Both the position numbers and the translations under genes were made by a program. Below are positions 33,797 to 41,056 of a stretch of DNA of 64,000 nt, piece by piece. The notes under the pieces were generated by a model. That model worked only from the letters and a program-made list of their open reading frames with translations. It ran no database searches and had not been told where the DNA came from. Each line of letters starts with the position of its first letter. Within the stretch, counting starts at the first letter, position 1. The stretch is from Flavobacterium hydrophilum (lineage in GTDB: Bacteria > Bacteroidota > Bacteroidia > Flavobacteriales > Flavobacteriaceae): assembly GCF_003202405.1 (NCBI RefSeq), contig NZ_QJHL01000001.1, positions 2,294,001 through 2,358,000 of the forward strand. Reading direction: 5' to 3'.

Positions 33797-35200
33797 TTAC
33801 AATTGCAATGTGTTTGTTTCTTCGTTAAATTCTAAAATTACTGTGGTTCCTATATTTATTTTGCTTTCTATATGAAATTGAATATTCAGCAGTTTCGTAA
33901 AACGTTTTACGATAGACAATCCTAATCCCGTTCCTTTAATCTCAGGATGTCCTGATGAGTTTGATCTGAAAAAAGGATTAAAAACAGCTTCTAAATCGCT
34001 TTTTTTAATTCCGATTCCATTGTCCGAAATTTTACAGTTTATTTTATTGTTTTCTTTAGAAAGAAAAACAGAAACTTCGCCACCATGATTGGAATATTTG
34101 ACAGCATTCGAAATAATATTCCTAAAAATCGTTACCACAAGATAATTATCCGAGTTGATGTAATAATCTTCTTCAGCCTCAAATTTCATATTGAGATTTT
34201 TACTGTTTATTCTTCCTGAATTTAAATTGATGACATCTAAAACTACAGCATTTAGATAAACCGATTCCGGCAGGATATTTTGTCTCTGATTCTCAAACCG
34301 GGCCAGCATTAAAAGCTGATCAACCAACATATTTAAATGATCTACTTCGTTGATGCAGTAATTTATTTTTTCTTCGTATTCTTTATTATCCCGTGGCTTT
34401 CTAATCAGTACTTCAAGCGTTCCCTTAATCACCGTTAGAGGTGTTCTTAGTTCATGAGAAGCATCGGATGTGAATTGTTTTTCACGTTCTACCGCATCTT
34501 CTATACGGTTTAATAAGCTGTTAATGGTTTCAGAAAGGGTGTGCAATTCATCACGTTGTTTAGGCAAAGGAATTCTCATTTTCAGATTGTCCTTTGTAAT
34601 CATTCCCGATATATCAGTAATTGCATTTATGGGTTTTATGCTTCGTCCGGCAAAAAATCTTGCAATTAAAAACAGTACTACTAAAATTATAGGAAATGCT
34701 ATTAACAGAGTTTCAAAAAGGTTATTTAAAACTTTTGCCGAATCTGTCAATGGCATTGCAATTATCAGATAGCCGATTTTTTTTGATTTAATATGCAGCG
34801 GTACCTGAATCTGCCTGACAGTACTGCCTAATAAATCTGCATCGAACATTTTAAAATGCTCTGCACTATCATGAAACACAAGAACTTCATTCTTTAAATT
34901 AGGGGATTTTTCAATCACTTTTTTATTTAAATCCAAAAACTGGACAAAAACCGGATTTACATCTACAGAATTGTGTTCCCGTTCTTCCCACTCTTCAGCA
35001 TCCATTAAAATAACGACATTGTTCTCGACTTTAATTTCCTTTAAATGATCCTCAATTTCAATCATTAAATTTTCATCAAGATGCTTGTAAACAGTAAATT
35101 TTACTGTGGAATAAATTGCTGAAAATACCACCAGAATCAGCAAACCTGTTGTGATGATATAGTTTAAGGCTATTCTGTTTTTAAAGGAAAGCTGTTTCAT
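33797..35200 (-). CDS. Sensor histidine kinase (OmpR-type system)
   Basis: A 467-residue membrane kinase. TM1 is at about 10-31; a periplasmic sensor loop (about 32-160) follows; TM2 (LIAFPIILVVLFLIARFF) is near 165-185. Then come HAMP (about 185-240), HisKA with FTSDASHELRTPLTVIKG (phospho-His about 250), and a HATPase domain with the N box FRNIISNAVKYSNH, DNGIGIKKSDL and GTGLGLSIVKRF. It resembles the CusS/ArlS class. It starts 2 bp after the response regulator gene, forming a two-gene operon. The signal is unknown. Confidence 0.92.
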   Translation of the reverse strand: MKQLSFKNRIALNYIITTGLLILVVFSAIYSTVKFTVYKHLDENLMIEIEDHLKEIKVENNVVILMDAEEWEEREHNSVDVNPVFVQFLDLNKKVIEKSPNLKNEVLVFHDSAEHFKMFDADLLGSTVRQIQVPLHIKSKKIGYLIIAMPLTDSAKVLNNLFETLLIAFPIILVVLFLIARFFAGRSIKPINAITDISGMITKDNLKMRIPLPKQRDELHTLSETINSLLNRIEDAVEREKQFTSDASHELRTPLTVIKGTLEVLIRKPRDNKEYEEKINYCINEVDHLNMLVDQLLMLARFENQRQNILPESVYLNAVVLDVINLNSGRINSKNLNMKFEAEEDYYINSDNYLVVTIFRNIISNAVKYSNHGGEVSVFLSKENNKINCKISDNGIGIKKSDLEAVFNPFFRSNSSGHPEIKGTGLGLSIVKRFTKLLNIQFHIESKINIGTTVILEFNEETNTLQL

Positions 35201-35202
35201 TT

Positions 35203-35865
35203 TTAATCGTTAGCAATGTAACCTACTCCGCGTATCGTTTTTATATAATCTTCTTCAATTTTTAAATTCAGTTTTTTTCTGATGGCATTAATAAAAACAT
35301 CAATAACACCGGTATCATATTCAAAACTGATATTCCAGACGTCTTTTAAAATCTCATTACGGGTACACACTTTTCCTTTATTTCTAATTAAATAAACCAA
35401 CAATTCAAATTCTCTTTGTGTGAGTGCAATTTCTTCATCATTTTTTAAAACGATATATTTCGACAAATCAATTGTAATAGTTCCTAACGACAATGTTTCT
35501 GAACCTTTTTGATACCTAAAATGAACTTTGATCCGTTCTACTAATTCTTCAAAACTAAATGGCTTTTTGATATAATCGTTAGCCCCGGCTTTTAAACCTT
35601 CTATGGTTTCTTTTACGGTATCTTTTGCAGTCAAAAAAATAATGGGAGTTGTATGATTTTTAATTCTGATGGCTTTACAAAGATCTATACCGCTGATTTT
35701 AGGCAGCATCCAATCCAGTAAAATCAAATCAAATTGCTGGCTTTGGGTTAATTCAAAACCTTTTAAACCGTCATTTGCAGTGGTTATCTGATATCCTTCT
35801 TCCTGAAGTCCCTGCTGCAAAAACTGAACAATTCCTAACTCATCTTCTACTATTAAAATATGCAT
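35203..35865 (-). CDS. OmpR/PhoB-family response regulator
   Basis: A 220-residue regulator. The receiver domain has the acidic pocket (VEDE) and phospho-acceptor Asp in LILLDWMLPKISG (about Asp51), plus the KPFSFEEL lysine. The C-terminal winged helix has LTQREFELLVYLIRNKGKVCTRNEIL and the YIKTIRGVGYI end. It pairs with the downstream kinase. A TATCTTTG box lies 55 bp upstream. Confidence 0.94.
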   Translation of the reverse strand: MHILIVEDELGIVQFLQQGLQEEGYQITTANDGLKGFELTQSQQFDLILLDWMLPKISGIDLCKAIRIKNHTTPIIFLTAKDTVKETIEGLKAGANDYIKKPFSFEELVERIKVHFRYQKGSETLSLGTITIDLSKYIVLKNDEEIALTQREFELLVYLIRNKGKVCTRNEILKDVWNISFEYDTGVIDVFINAIRKKLNLKIEEDYIKTIRGVGYIAND

Positions 35866-35920
35866 TGCTACTGTTTGTAATTAAGATTAATTTTTAGGCT
35901 TTTATAGTTATTATTTTTTT

Positions 35921-35928
35921 CAAAGATA
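35921..35928 (-). promoter_or_regulatory. -7 box TATCTTTG for the two-component operon
   Basis: TAnnTTTG match about 55 bp before ATG 35865. Confidence 0.5.
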
Positions 35929-35966
35929 ATTTTTTTTCATTAATCATCTTATGAAACCTACAGCCC

Positions 35967-36070
35967 TAGCCCTGATGGAAGCGGCATCTCCCGATTTAGA
36001 AAAACAAGGCTTTTTAGCCGTAGTTTTTATTTGTCGGGAATACAGCGGACAGCAGGAAACAGCTCCTAAA
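35967..36070 (+). ncRNA. Structured intergenic RNA element, copy 1 (possibly Flavo-1-like)
   Basis: The 5' block TAGCCCTGATGGAAGCGGC and 3' block AGCGGACAGCAGGAAACAGC enclose a long hairpin with paired arms TCCCGA/TCGGGA, AAAAAC/GTTTTT and GGC/GCC. The same two blocks, with a differently sequenced hairpin, occur at 43936-44016. The arrangement is like a dispersed flavobacterial RNA motif that I recall as Flavo-1. The name is unverified; the repeated structure is seen directly. A 63-codon ORF overlaps it by chance. Confidence 0.55.
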
Positions 36071-36133
36071 AAAATCTATTCAACGACTATAATTTACTAT
36101 TCTACAATTCTTTATATTTCTAAGGCAAATTCT

Positions 36134-36141
36134 TATCTTTG
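36134..36141 (+). promoter_or_regulatory. -7 box TATCTTTG for the four-helix-bundle gene
   Basis: TAnnTTTG match 19 bp before ATG 36161, located after the structured RNA element. Confidence 0.55.
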
Positions 36142-36160
36142 AGAGAAAGAGCTTTTTATA

Positions 36161-36793
36161 ATGAGGAACACTTTAAAAAAATACAGCAACAAGGCCAAAG
36201 CCGCTTTTGTTTTACTGATTGTGATGCTGATCATCGTACTGAGCAATTTTAATACGCTGCGGAATTCTGAAAATGTCAATGAAAATATCAATACAATTTA
36301 TAACGACAGACTGGTTGTGGGGTATTATATTTTTCAATATGCGAATGAACTTCATTACATAAAGACAGAAGCACAAAAAGAGAATTTAAATGATTTTACA
36401 AAAAATGAAGAAATAAAAAGTTCTCTGAAAATAATTCACACTATTGATGCCTTGTATTTTAAAACTGTGCTGACGCCAAAAGAGAAAATTCATTTTGACA
36501 GTTTTCTGGCTTCCTGTTCAGCAATCAATAAAGATGTTCAGAATAAAAACTGGAATCATATTGTACCATTGTGTGATAAAGCCTTAAATACACTGAATCA
36601 GCTTTCTGAAATTCAGGTAAAAGAAGGCAAAGCAAAACTGGCCAGCGCCAATGCGATGCACAGTGGTAATAACACACTCGGACAGCTTGAGATAGCTTTG
36701 TTATTTGTTTTGGGCGGCATTACTTTTTATTTATTGCTTATAAAAAAGCCAAGAAGAAACATCAAAATTCCGGGATCGCCGAGTCTTAATTAA
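36161..36793 (+). CDS. Membrane protein with an MCP-type four-helix-bundle sensor domain
   Basis: A 210-residue protein with TM1 at about 13-30, a helical extracytoplasmic domain (about 31-175) of 4HB_MCP character, and TM2 at about 176-193, then a short basic tail. Chemoreceptor HAMP and signalling domains are absent, so it ends just inside the membrane. It may be a co-sensor; it is divergent from the two-component operon 300 bp away, and could modulate that kinase (speculation). Confidence 0.7.
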   Translation: MRNTLKKYSNKAKAAFVLLIVMLIIVLSNFNTLRNSENVNENINTIYNDRLVVGYYIFQYANELHYIKTEAQKENLNDFTKNEEIKSSLKIIHTIDALYFKTVLTPKEKIHFDSFLASCSAINKDVQNKNWNHIVPLCDKALNTLNQLSEIQVKEGKAKLASANAMHSGNNTLGQLEIALLFVLGGITFYLLLIKKPRRNIKIPGSPSLN

Positions 36794-36799
36794 AAAACG

Positions 36800-36830
36800 A
36801 AAGCCTGTGAAATAGTACTTCACAGGCTTT
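36800..36830. terminator. Bidirectional terminator
   Basis: AAAGCCTGTGAA (36800-36811) pairs with TTCACAGGCTTT (36819-36830). It separates convergent genes. Confidence 0.85.
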
Positions 36831-36851
36831 TGAATATTGTAGTTGAAAAAA

Positions 36852-37853
36852 TTAATCGTTTTGATTCTGCATTCCGAAGAGATTTCCTTTCTGAAATAAT
36901 TTCAAATCTTCTTTTAAAGCTTTACTGTTGCGCTTGGTAAGTTCTTTCGAATCTAAATCACTTAAATCGGGTTTTCCGGCATTTACCCAGGCTGTGTACC
37001 AAAAGCTGGCAGTTGCTGTGATGGCTTTTTTCATTTGATTTTCGACCATTCCGTTTAATTCGGCATGCAACTTTACAGCATACTCATCTGAGAATTTAGC
37101 CGAATTGTATTTGCTCTTCACGATTTTTCCCTCAGCATCTACAACAAAAACCTGATTTTCCGGAGTTGTTGATCTTAATTTTTTATCAACCGCTAATAGA
37201 GGCTGAACCAGACTGTGTGTATCTTTGATCATGTCCCAGGTTGCTTTATGAATATCTTCATAATAGTGCGCTTCGGGTACATTTAATTTATAATTTTTAA
37301 CGAATAACTCAGGCAATCTGCTTTCCCAAAGTGAATGAATCCCTTTTTGATCCGTCAATTGTCCGTCGTGATTGGCAGAAGTATGCAAAGGCATGTGTGC
37401 ATCGCCGATATAATGTCCTAAATCTGCGGCAAGGAATAAAATTTCAGCTCTGTTTTTTTCTTTGAAGGCTTTAGTTAACTTAGCCATTATGTCTTCGATG
37501 AACCAAGGTAAAATTCCGTTATCATTCAGGAATTTAGCATCGTATTTTTTAGTTGCTTCTTCTAATGTTTTAGGCAGACTATCAACAGAAGTTTTGAAAT
37601 TTTCCAAATCAATATAATGTCTTGGGTTTTCGTCTTTATATTTTAAAGCATATTTACGAATATCCGGAACAGAAGCTTCCTGTGTAATAAAATCGATATG
37701 ATTGTAAAAAAAGACTTGTAACTGTTGTGGTAAAGCCATTACTGCTGCTTTATTGATACGTTCGTGTCCTACGATTCCCCATGATAAGGTCAAAAAACCA
37801 ATAATAACTGCGAAAAAAGCTATTAGTTTTGGTTTCATTTTAAAGTTTTTCAT
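36852..37853 (-). CDS. Secreted zinc-dependent phospholipase C / S1-P1 nuclease-fold enzyme
   Basis: A 333-residue exported protein. The signal peptide ends near LTLS, so the mature chain would start WGIVGHERINKAA, matching the fold's N-terminal Trp zinc ligand. Further zinc ligands are in LGHYIGDAHMPLHTSANHDGQ (three His and an Asp) and HSLWESRLPEL. The family includes P1/S1 nucleases and PC-PLC; which bond is cleaved is not decided by sequence here. Acts in the periplasm or outside the cell. Monocistronic. Confidence 0.85.
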   Translation of the reverse strand: MKNFKMKPKLIAFFAVIIGFLTLSWGIVGHERINKAAVMALPQQLQVFFYNHIDFITQEASVPDIRKYALKYKDENPRHYIDLENFKTSVDSLPKTLEEATKKYDAKFLNDNGILPWFIEDIMAKLTKAFKEKNRAEILFLAADLGHYIGDAHMPLHTSANHDGQLTDQKGIHSLWESRLPELFVKNYKLNVPEAHYYEDIHKATWDMIKDTHSLVQPLLAVDKKLRSTTPENQVFVVDAEGKIVKSKYNSAKFSDEYAVKLHAELNGMVENQMKKAITATASFWYTAWVNAGKPDLSDLDSKELTKRNSKALKEDLKLFQKGNLFGMQNQND

Positions 37854-38035
37854 TTGAATTTTATTTGAACTACAAATTTATTTCATTTAAAGATAATTCA
37901 AAAGAATACCAATTAATATTATGTTAATTTAATTTTACTCAGCTTTATCTCTAATTTACCAACAAGTTTGCATTAAACCTGCTTTGAGATTTTTTTTCAA
38001 AAGTTTGTACTATTTTTACTTTAAAAATTAAATAT

Positions 38036-38992
38036 ATGCGCCTGATTTATTCGAGTATTGTCTTTCTTTTCATTTCTATCTGTTCAGCACAAGATGACAT
38101 TGTACAATTAAAAAATGTTAGCGACACCATTTTAAATTCCAAACGAGTATTGACCGTACCAGATCCTCTGAATGGAGTAAAAACAATGCAGCAATTATTT
38201 CCCGGAAGACTATACAAGAAATCATCCTACAACACTTTTATAAGCTGGAAATGCAACACTTGTAAACCCTCAGTCTACACAGATGTTAATGGCGTTGAAG
38301 AAGATCCATTATTTCCTTATTCGGAAGGTGTTGCAACACGACTTGATACCACAATCAGTTATTCGGATTCAAAAGGAAATCAATTCAAAATGTTGGTTTT
38401 TAATCATTCTGTTTATGATGCCGACGGATCGCAGACAGGGCGTTTTAGCGGAGGGCTTTTAGGATTAGCCAAATTTTCTAAAAATGGAAATATCTGGGAA
38501 ATGAAGTCGTATCAACCTGCAATTGCTGCGTTTGGTGCTTTCTCTCATATACCTGCTTTGAAATTGGTAGAAATTGGCGAAGATCAATACGCTTTTTCGC
38601 TGATACATGCCAATGGTGGTGCAGGTGGTCCGTATAACGCATACCTTTATCTCATTGTAGGTTTTAACGGAAAATACCAGACTTTGATGGAACTGGGAGA
38701 TTACAGACTTTCTAATAATGCTGAAGGAAGTACCGAATGGTCAAGTACATACAAAGTTGTGAATGATGGCAAGAAAAAGTTTTTCAGGGACTTTGCTATT
38801 ACAACCAGAGGTTTCTATAAAAAAGCCAAAGGAACTGAGGATGACTTTGAAGTGGATATGCCAAAGGAGTTAAGCGAAATGGTGAAAACAAAAAAGCAAT
38901 TTAATTTTACAATTGAAAAACGTCTTTCATTTGATGGCAAATGGTATACTGTCGTTGGTAAACCTGTTGTGAAATTTTCTAATATTAAATAA
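38036..38992 (+). CDS. Secreted protein of unknown function
   Basis: A 318-residue protein with a clear signal peptide (MRLIYSSIVFLFISICSAQ). The mature part is beta-rich, with SWKCNTCKPSVYTD (a CxxC), an IHANGGAGGPYNAYLYLIVGF segment and a C-terminal KRLSFDGKWYTVVGKP. No family recognised. It stands alone and ends 3 bp from the converging yeiH-like gene with no obvious terminator between them, so antisense overlap of the transcripts is likely. Confidence 0.7.
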   Translation: MRLIYSSIVFLFISICSAQDDIVQLKNVSDTILNSKRVLTVPDPLNGVKTMQQLFPGRLYKKSSYNTFISWKCNTCKPSVYTDVNGVEEDPLFPYSEGVATRLDTTISYSDSKGNQFKMLVFNHSVYDADGSQTGRFSGGLLGLAKFSKNGNIWEMKSYQPAIAAFGAFSHIPALKLVEIGEDQYAFSLIHANGGAGGPYNAYLYLIVGFNGKYQTLMELGDYRLSNNAEGSTEWSSTYKVVNDGKKKFFRDFAITTRGFYKKAKGTEDDFEVDMPKELSEMVKTKKQFNFTIEKRLSFDGKWYTVVGKPVVKFSNIK

Positions 38993-38995
38993 AAA

Positions 38996-39961
38996 TTATT
39001 TCAAATAAAGAATTGACACCAAAGCTAAACCCGCAATAAATACCCAAAGGAAAACGCCCTGCAATAAAGGCCTTACTCCTACTGATTTTAAAGCATTACT
39101 ATTTAGAGTTGCTCCGATCAAAAACAACGTTATTGTTAAACCGATTTTGGCAATTCCCACAATATTTGGGGTAAAAATGGCTATTTGAGGCACGTAAGAA
39201 TTCAATAGCATTGCTAAAACAAACAATCCAATAAAGTACGGAATCTTGATTTTTGAGTTTTTATTTTTAAAAATAATTGCGGTTACAATCGAAATCGGAA
39301 TAATCCATAACGCTCTTGCGAGTTTTACAGTTGTAGCAATCTGCAAGGCTTCGGCACCATATTTATTGGCTGCTCCTACTACCGAACTTGTGTCATGAAT
39401 CGCAATGGCACACCATAATCCAAAATCCTTTTGAGATAAATCAAGCTGATGACCAATGAACGGAAATACAAATAAGGCAACTGAGTTTAGAATAAAAATC
39501 ACACCCAAAGCTATCGAAGTCTGATTTTCGCTTGATTTAATTGTTGGCGAAATAGCAGCAATGGCACTTCCGCCACAGATTGCAGTTCCACATGAAATTA
39601 AGTGTGATGTTTTTTTATCGGTTTTAAGCCATTTCCCTAAAAGTGTACCGAAAATTAATGTACTGAAAATAGACAGGACAGTTAGTAAAAAGCCTTCTTT
39701 TCCTGCTGAAATTGCTGATGAAGCATTCATTCCAAAACCTAGACCAACTACAGAAAACTGCAATAAAAAGGTAATCGCTTTATGATTGAATGCTATAAAT
39801 GGATTCCCAAAAACATTTACAATCAAAACTCCCAATAACAAAGCAATTGGCGGCGAAATTATTGAAAACAGACACAAAATGATTACTGCTCCAAAAATAA
39901 GCTGCTGAAGAAAAAGATTAACTTCAAATAAATGGGACGCTGTATGTTGTTGTGTTTTCAA
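38996..39961 (-). CDS. yeiH: YeiH/UPF0324-family putative sulfate/sulfite exporter
   Basis: A 321-residue inner-membrane protein with about ten hydrophobic helices. The family motifs GVLIVNVFGNPF, SCGTAICGGSAIAAISP and AIHDTSSVVGAA are present. It starts with TTG: no ATG lies nearer than about 76 codons downstream. The LysR gene upstream on the same strand parallels the YeiE-YeiH pairing in enterobacteria, where YeiE responds to sulfite. Export of sulfite or sulfate is inferred from that precedent. Confidence 0.83.
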   Translation of the reverse strand: MKTQQHTASHLFEVNLFLQQLIFGAVIILCLFSIISPPIALLLGVLIVNVFGNPFIAFNHKAITFLLQFSVVGLGFGMNASSAISAGKEGFLLTVLSIFSTLIFGTLLGKWLKTDKKTSHLISCGTAICGGSAIAAISPTIKSSENQTSIALGVIFILNSVALFVFPFIGHQLDLSQKDFGLWCAIAIHDTSSVVGAANKYGAEALQIATTVKLARALWIIPISIVTAIIFKNKNSKIKIPYFIGLFVLAMLLNSYVPQIAIFTPNIVGIAKIGLTITLFLIGATLNSNALKSVGVRPLLQGVFLWVFIAGLALVSILYLK

Positions 39962-39964
39962 AAT

Positions 39965-39985
39965 AGGGTACTTAATATTTACCCT
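39965..39985. promoter_or_regulatory. LysR-type operator candidate, AGGGTA-N9-TACCCT
   Basis: Perfect 6-bp inverted arms separated by 9 bp, containing a T-N11-A core, placed 4 bp before the yeiH-like start codon and after the LysR gene. A GAACTTTG sequence (39987-39994, minus strand) next to it is one base off the -7 consensus. Confidence 0.5.
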
Positions 39986-40035
39986 GCAAAGTTCTGCCCT
40001 TTATATGGAATTAGCCAATCGTAAAATACAATGGT

Positions 40036-40932
40036 CTATAACTTCAGGTTATAATAAGAAGCAATATTTTGAATAAATAATTCAGATAAAGCATCGGATT
40101 TTCCTAGTAATGTAATAATGTAAAAGTATCTTTCGATCGTTAAATTTTCAACATCCAAAACTATCAATTCATTATTTTTAAGCTCCTTGCCTACTGCATG
40201 TATTGACATGAAAGCAAAACAATCTGAATTAAGCAGATACGATTTGATGCTTTCCGTGCTACCCAACTGCATTTCGATTTGCAGATCGGATAATTTTACA
40301 CCTACCTGTTTCAAAGCATATTCAATAACTTCTAGTGTTCCGGAACCACGTTCTCGTGTGATGAATTTCATGGTTTTTAAATCTTCCAGTGAAATTTCGT
40401 TTTGCTTTACTAAAGGATTTTGAGTATTGCAGACCAAAACCAGTTCGTCTTTTATAAACGGAACATATTTAATGGACTGATTTTTAGATTGTCCTTCTAC
40501 AATTCCGATTTCGATTTCTTTGTTAATTAAGGCATTTTCAATCTGTTCAGTATTTCCATTCAGCAAATTGACTTTGATATCCTGCTGTTTTTGATGAAAC
40601 CTTGCTAAAACAGGCGAAATAATATATTGTGAAATGGTCGTACTTGAACCTAATCGCAGTAATCCCTGACGTTCGTTACGAAACGAACTCATATCAAAGT
40701 CGATTTCGCGATAAATTTCGAAGATATTTTTGGTATGCTCTAAAAGAATTTTTCCTGCCGGAGTTAAAGCAATTTTAGAACCGTTACGTTCAAAAAGCTT
40801 GGTTTTATACGTTTCTTCGAGTTCCTGAATATGCTTGGAAACAGCTGGCTGGGTAATGTACAATTCTGTTGCCGCTTTAGTAAAATTAAGGCGGAGTGCA
40901 ACGGTGTAAAATACTTTTAGCCTGAAGTCCAT
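40036..40932 (-). CDS. LysR-family transcriptional regulator (YeiE/CysB-like)
   Basis: A 298-residue regulator. The N-terminal winged HTH has FTKAATELYITQPAVSKHIQELEETYKTKLFER. The type II periplasmic-binding effector domain (about 90-298) includes RLGSSTTISQYIISP and the RERGSGTLEVIEYAL ligand loop typical of CysB/YeiE-like members that bind small oxyanion-related ligands. It lies immediately upstream of yeiH on the same strand and probably controls it. Confidence 0.92.
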   Translation of the reverse strand: MDFRLKVFYTVALRLNFTKAATELYITQPAVSKHIQELEETYKTKLFERNGSKIALTPAGKILLEHTKNIFEIYREIDFDMSSFRNERQGLLRLGSSTTISQYIISPVLARFHQKQQDIKVNLLNGNTEQIENALINKEIEIGIVEGQSKNQSIKYVPFIKDELVLVCNTQNPLVKQNEISLEDLKTMKFITRERGSGTLEVIEYALKQVGVKLSDLQIEMQLGSTESIKSYLLNSDCFAFMSIHAVGKELKNNELIVLDVENLTIERYFYIITLLGKSDALSELFIQNIASYYNLKL

Positions 40933-40950
40933 GATTAATTATTTTTAAAT

Positions 40951-41030
40951 TCTTTGCGAATCTCTGTGAAATCTTTGAGAAACTTTGTGGTATAATTATT
41001 TTACAGAGATTCACTGAGCTTTCGCAAAGT
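40951..41030. repeat. CTTTGCGAA inverted-repeat spacer
   Basis: TTCTTTGCGAATCTCTGTGAA on the left and CAGAGATTCACTGAGCTTTCGCAAAG on the right are imperfect inverted copies. The related word TTTGCGTCCTTTGCGG is in the hisC upstream spacer near 30080. Confidence 0.5.
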
Positions 41031-41056
41031 TTTCCCTGAGATAAAATAAATATAAA

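Noticed and set aside
35951..36142. A 63-codon plus-strand ORF starting MKPTALALMEAAS
   Set aside because: It overlaps the structured RNA element, whose conserved blocks explain the sequence; the rest is low-complexity and ends in the promoter region of the next gene.
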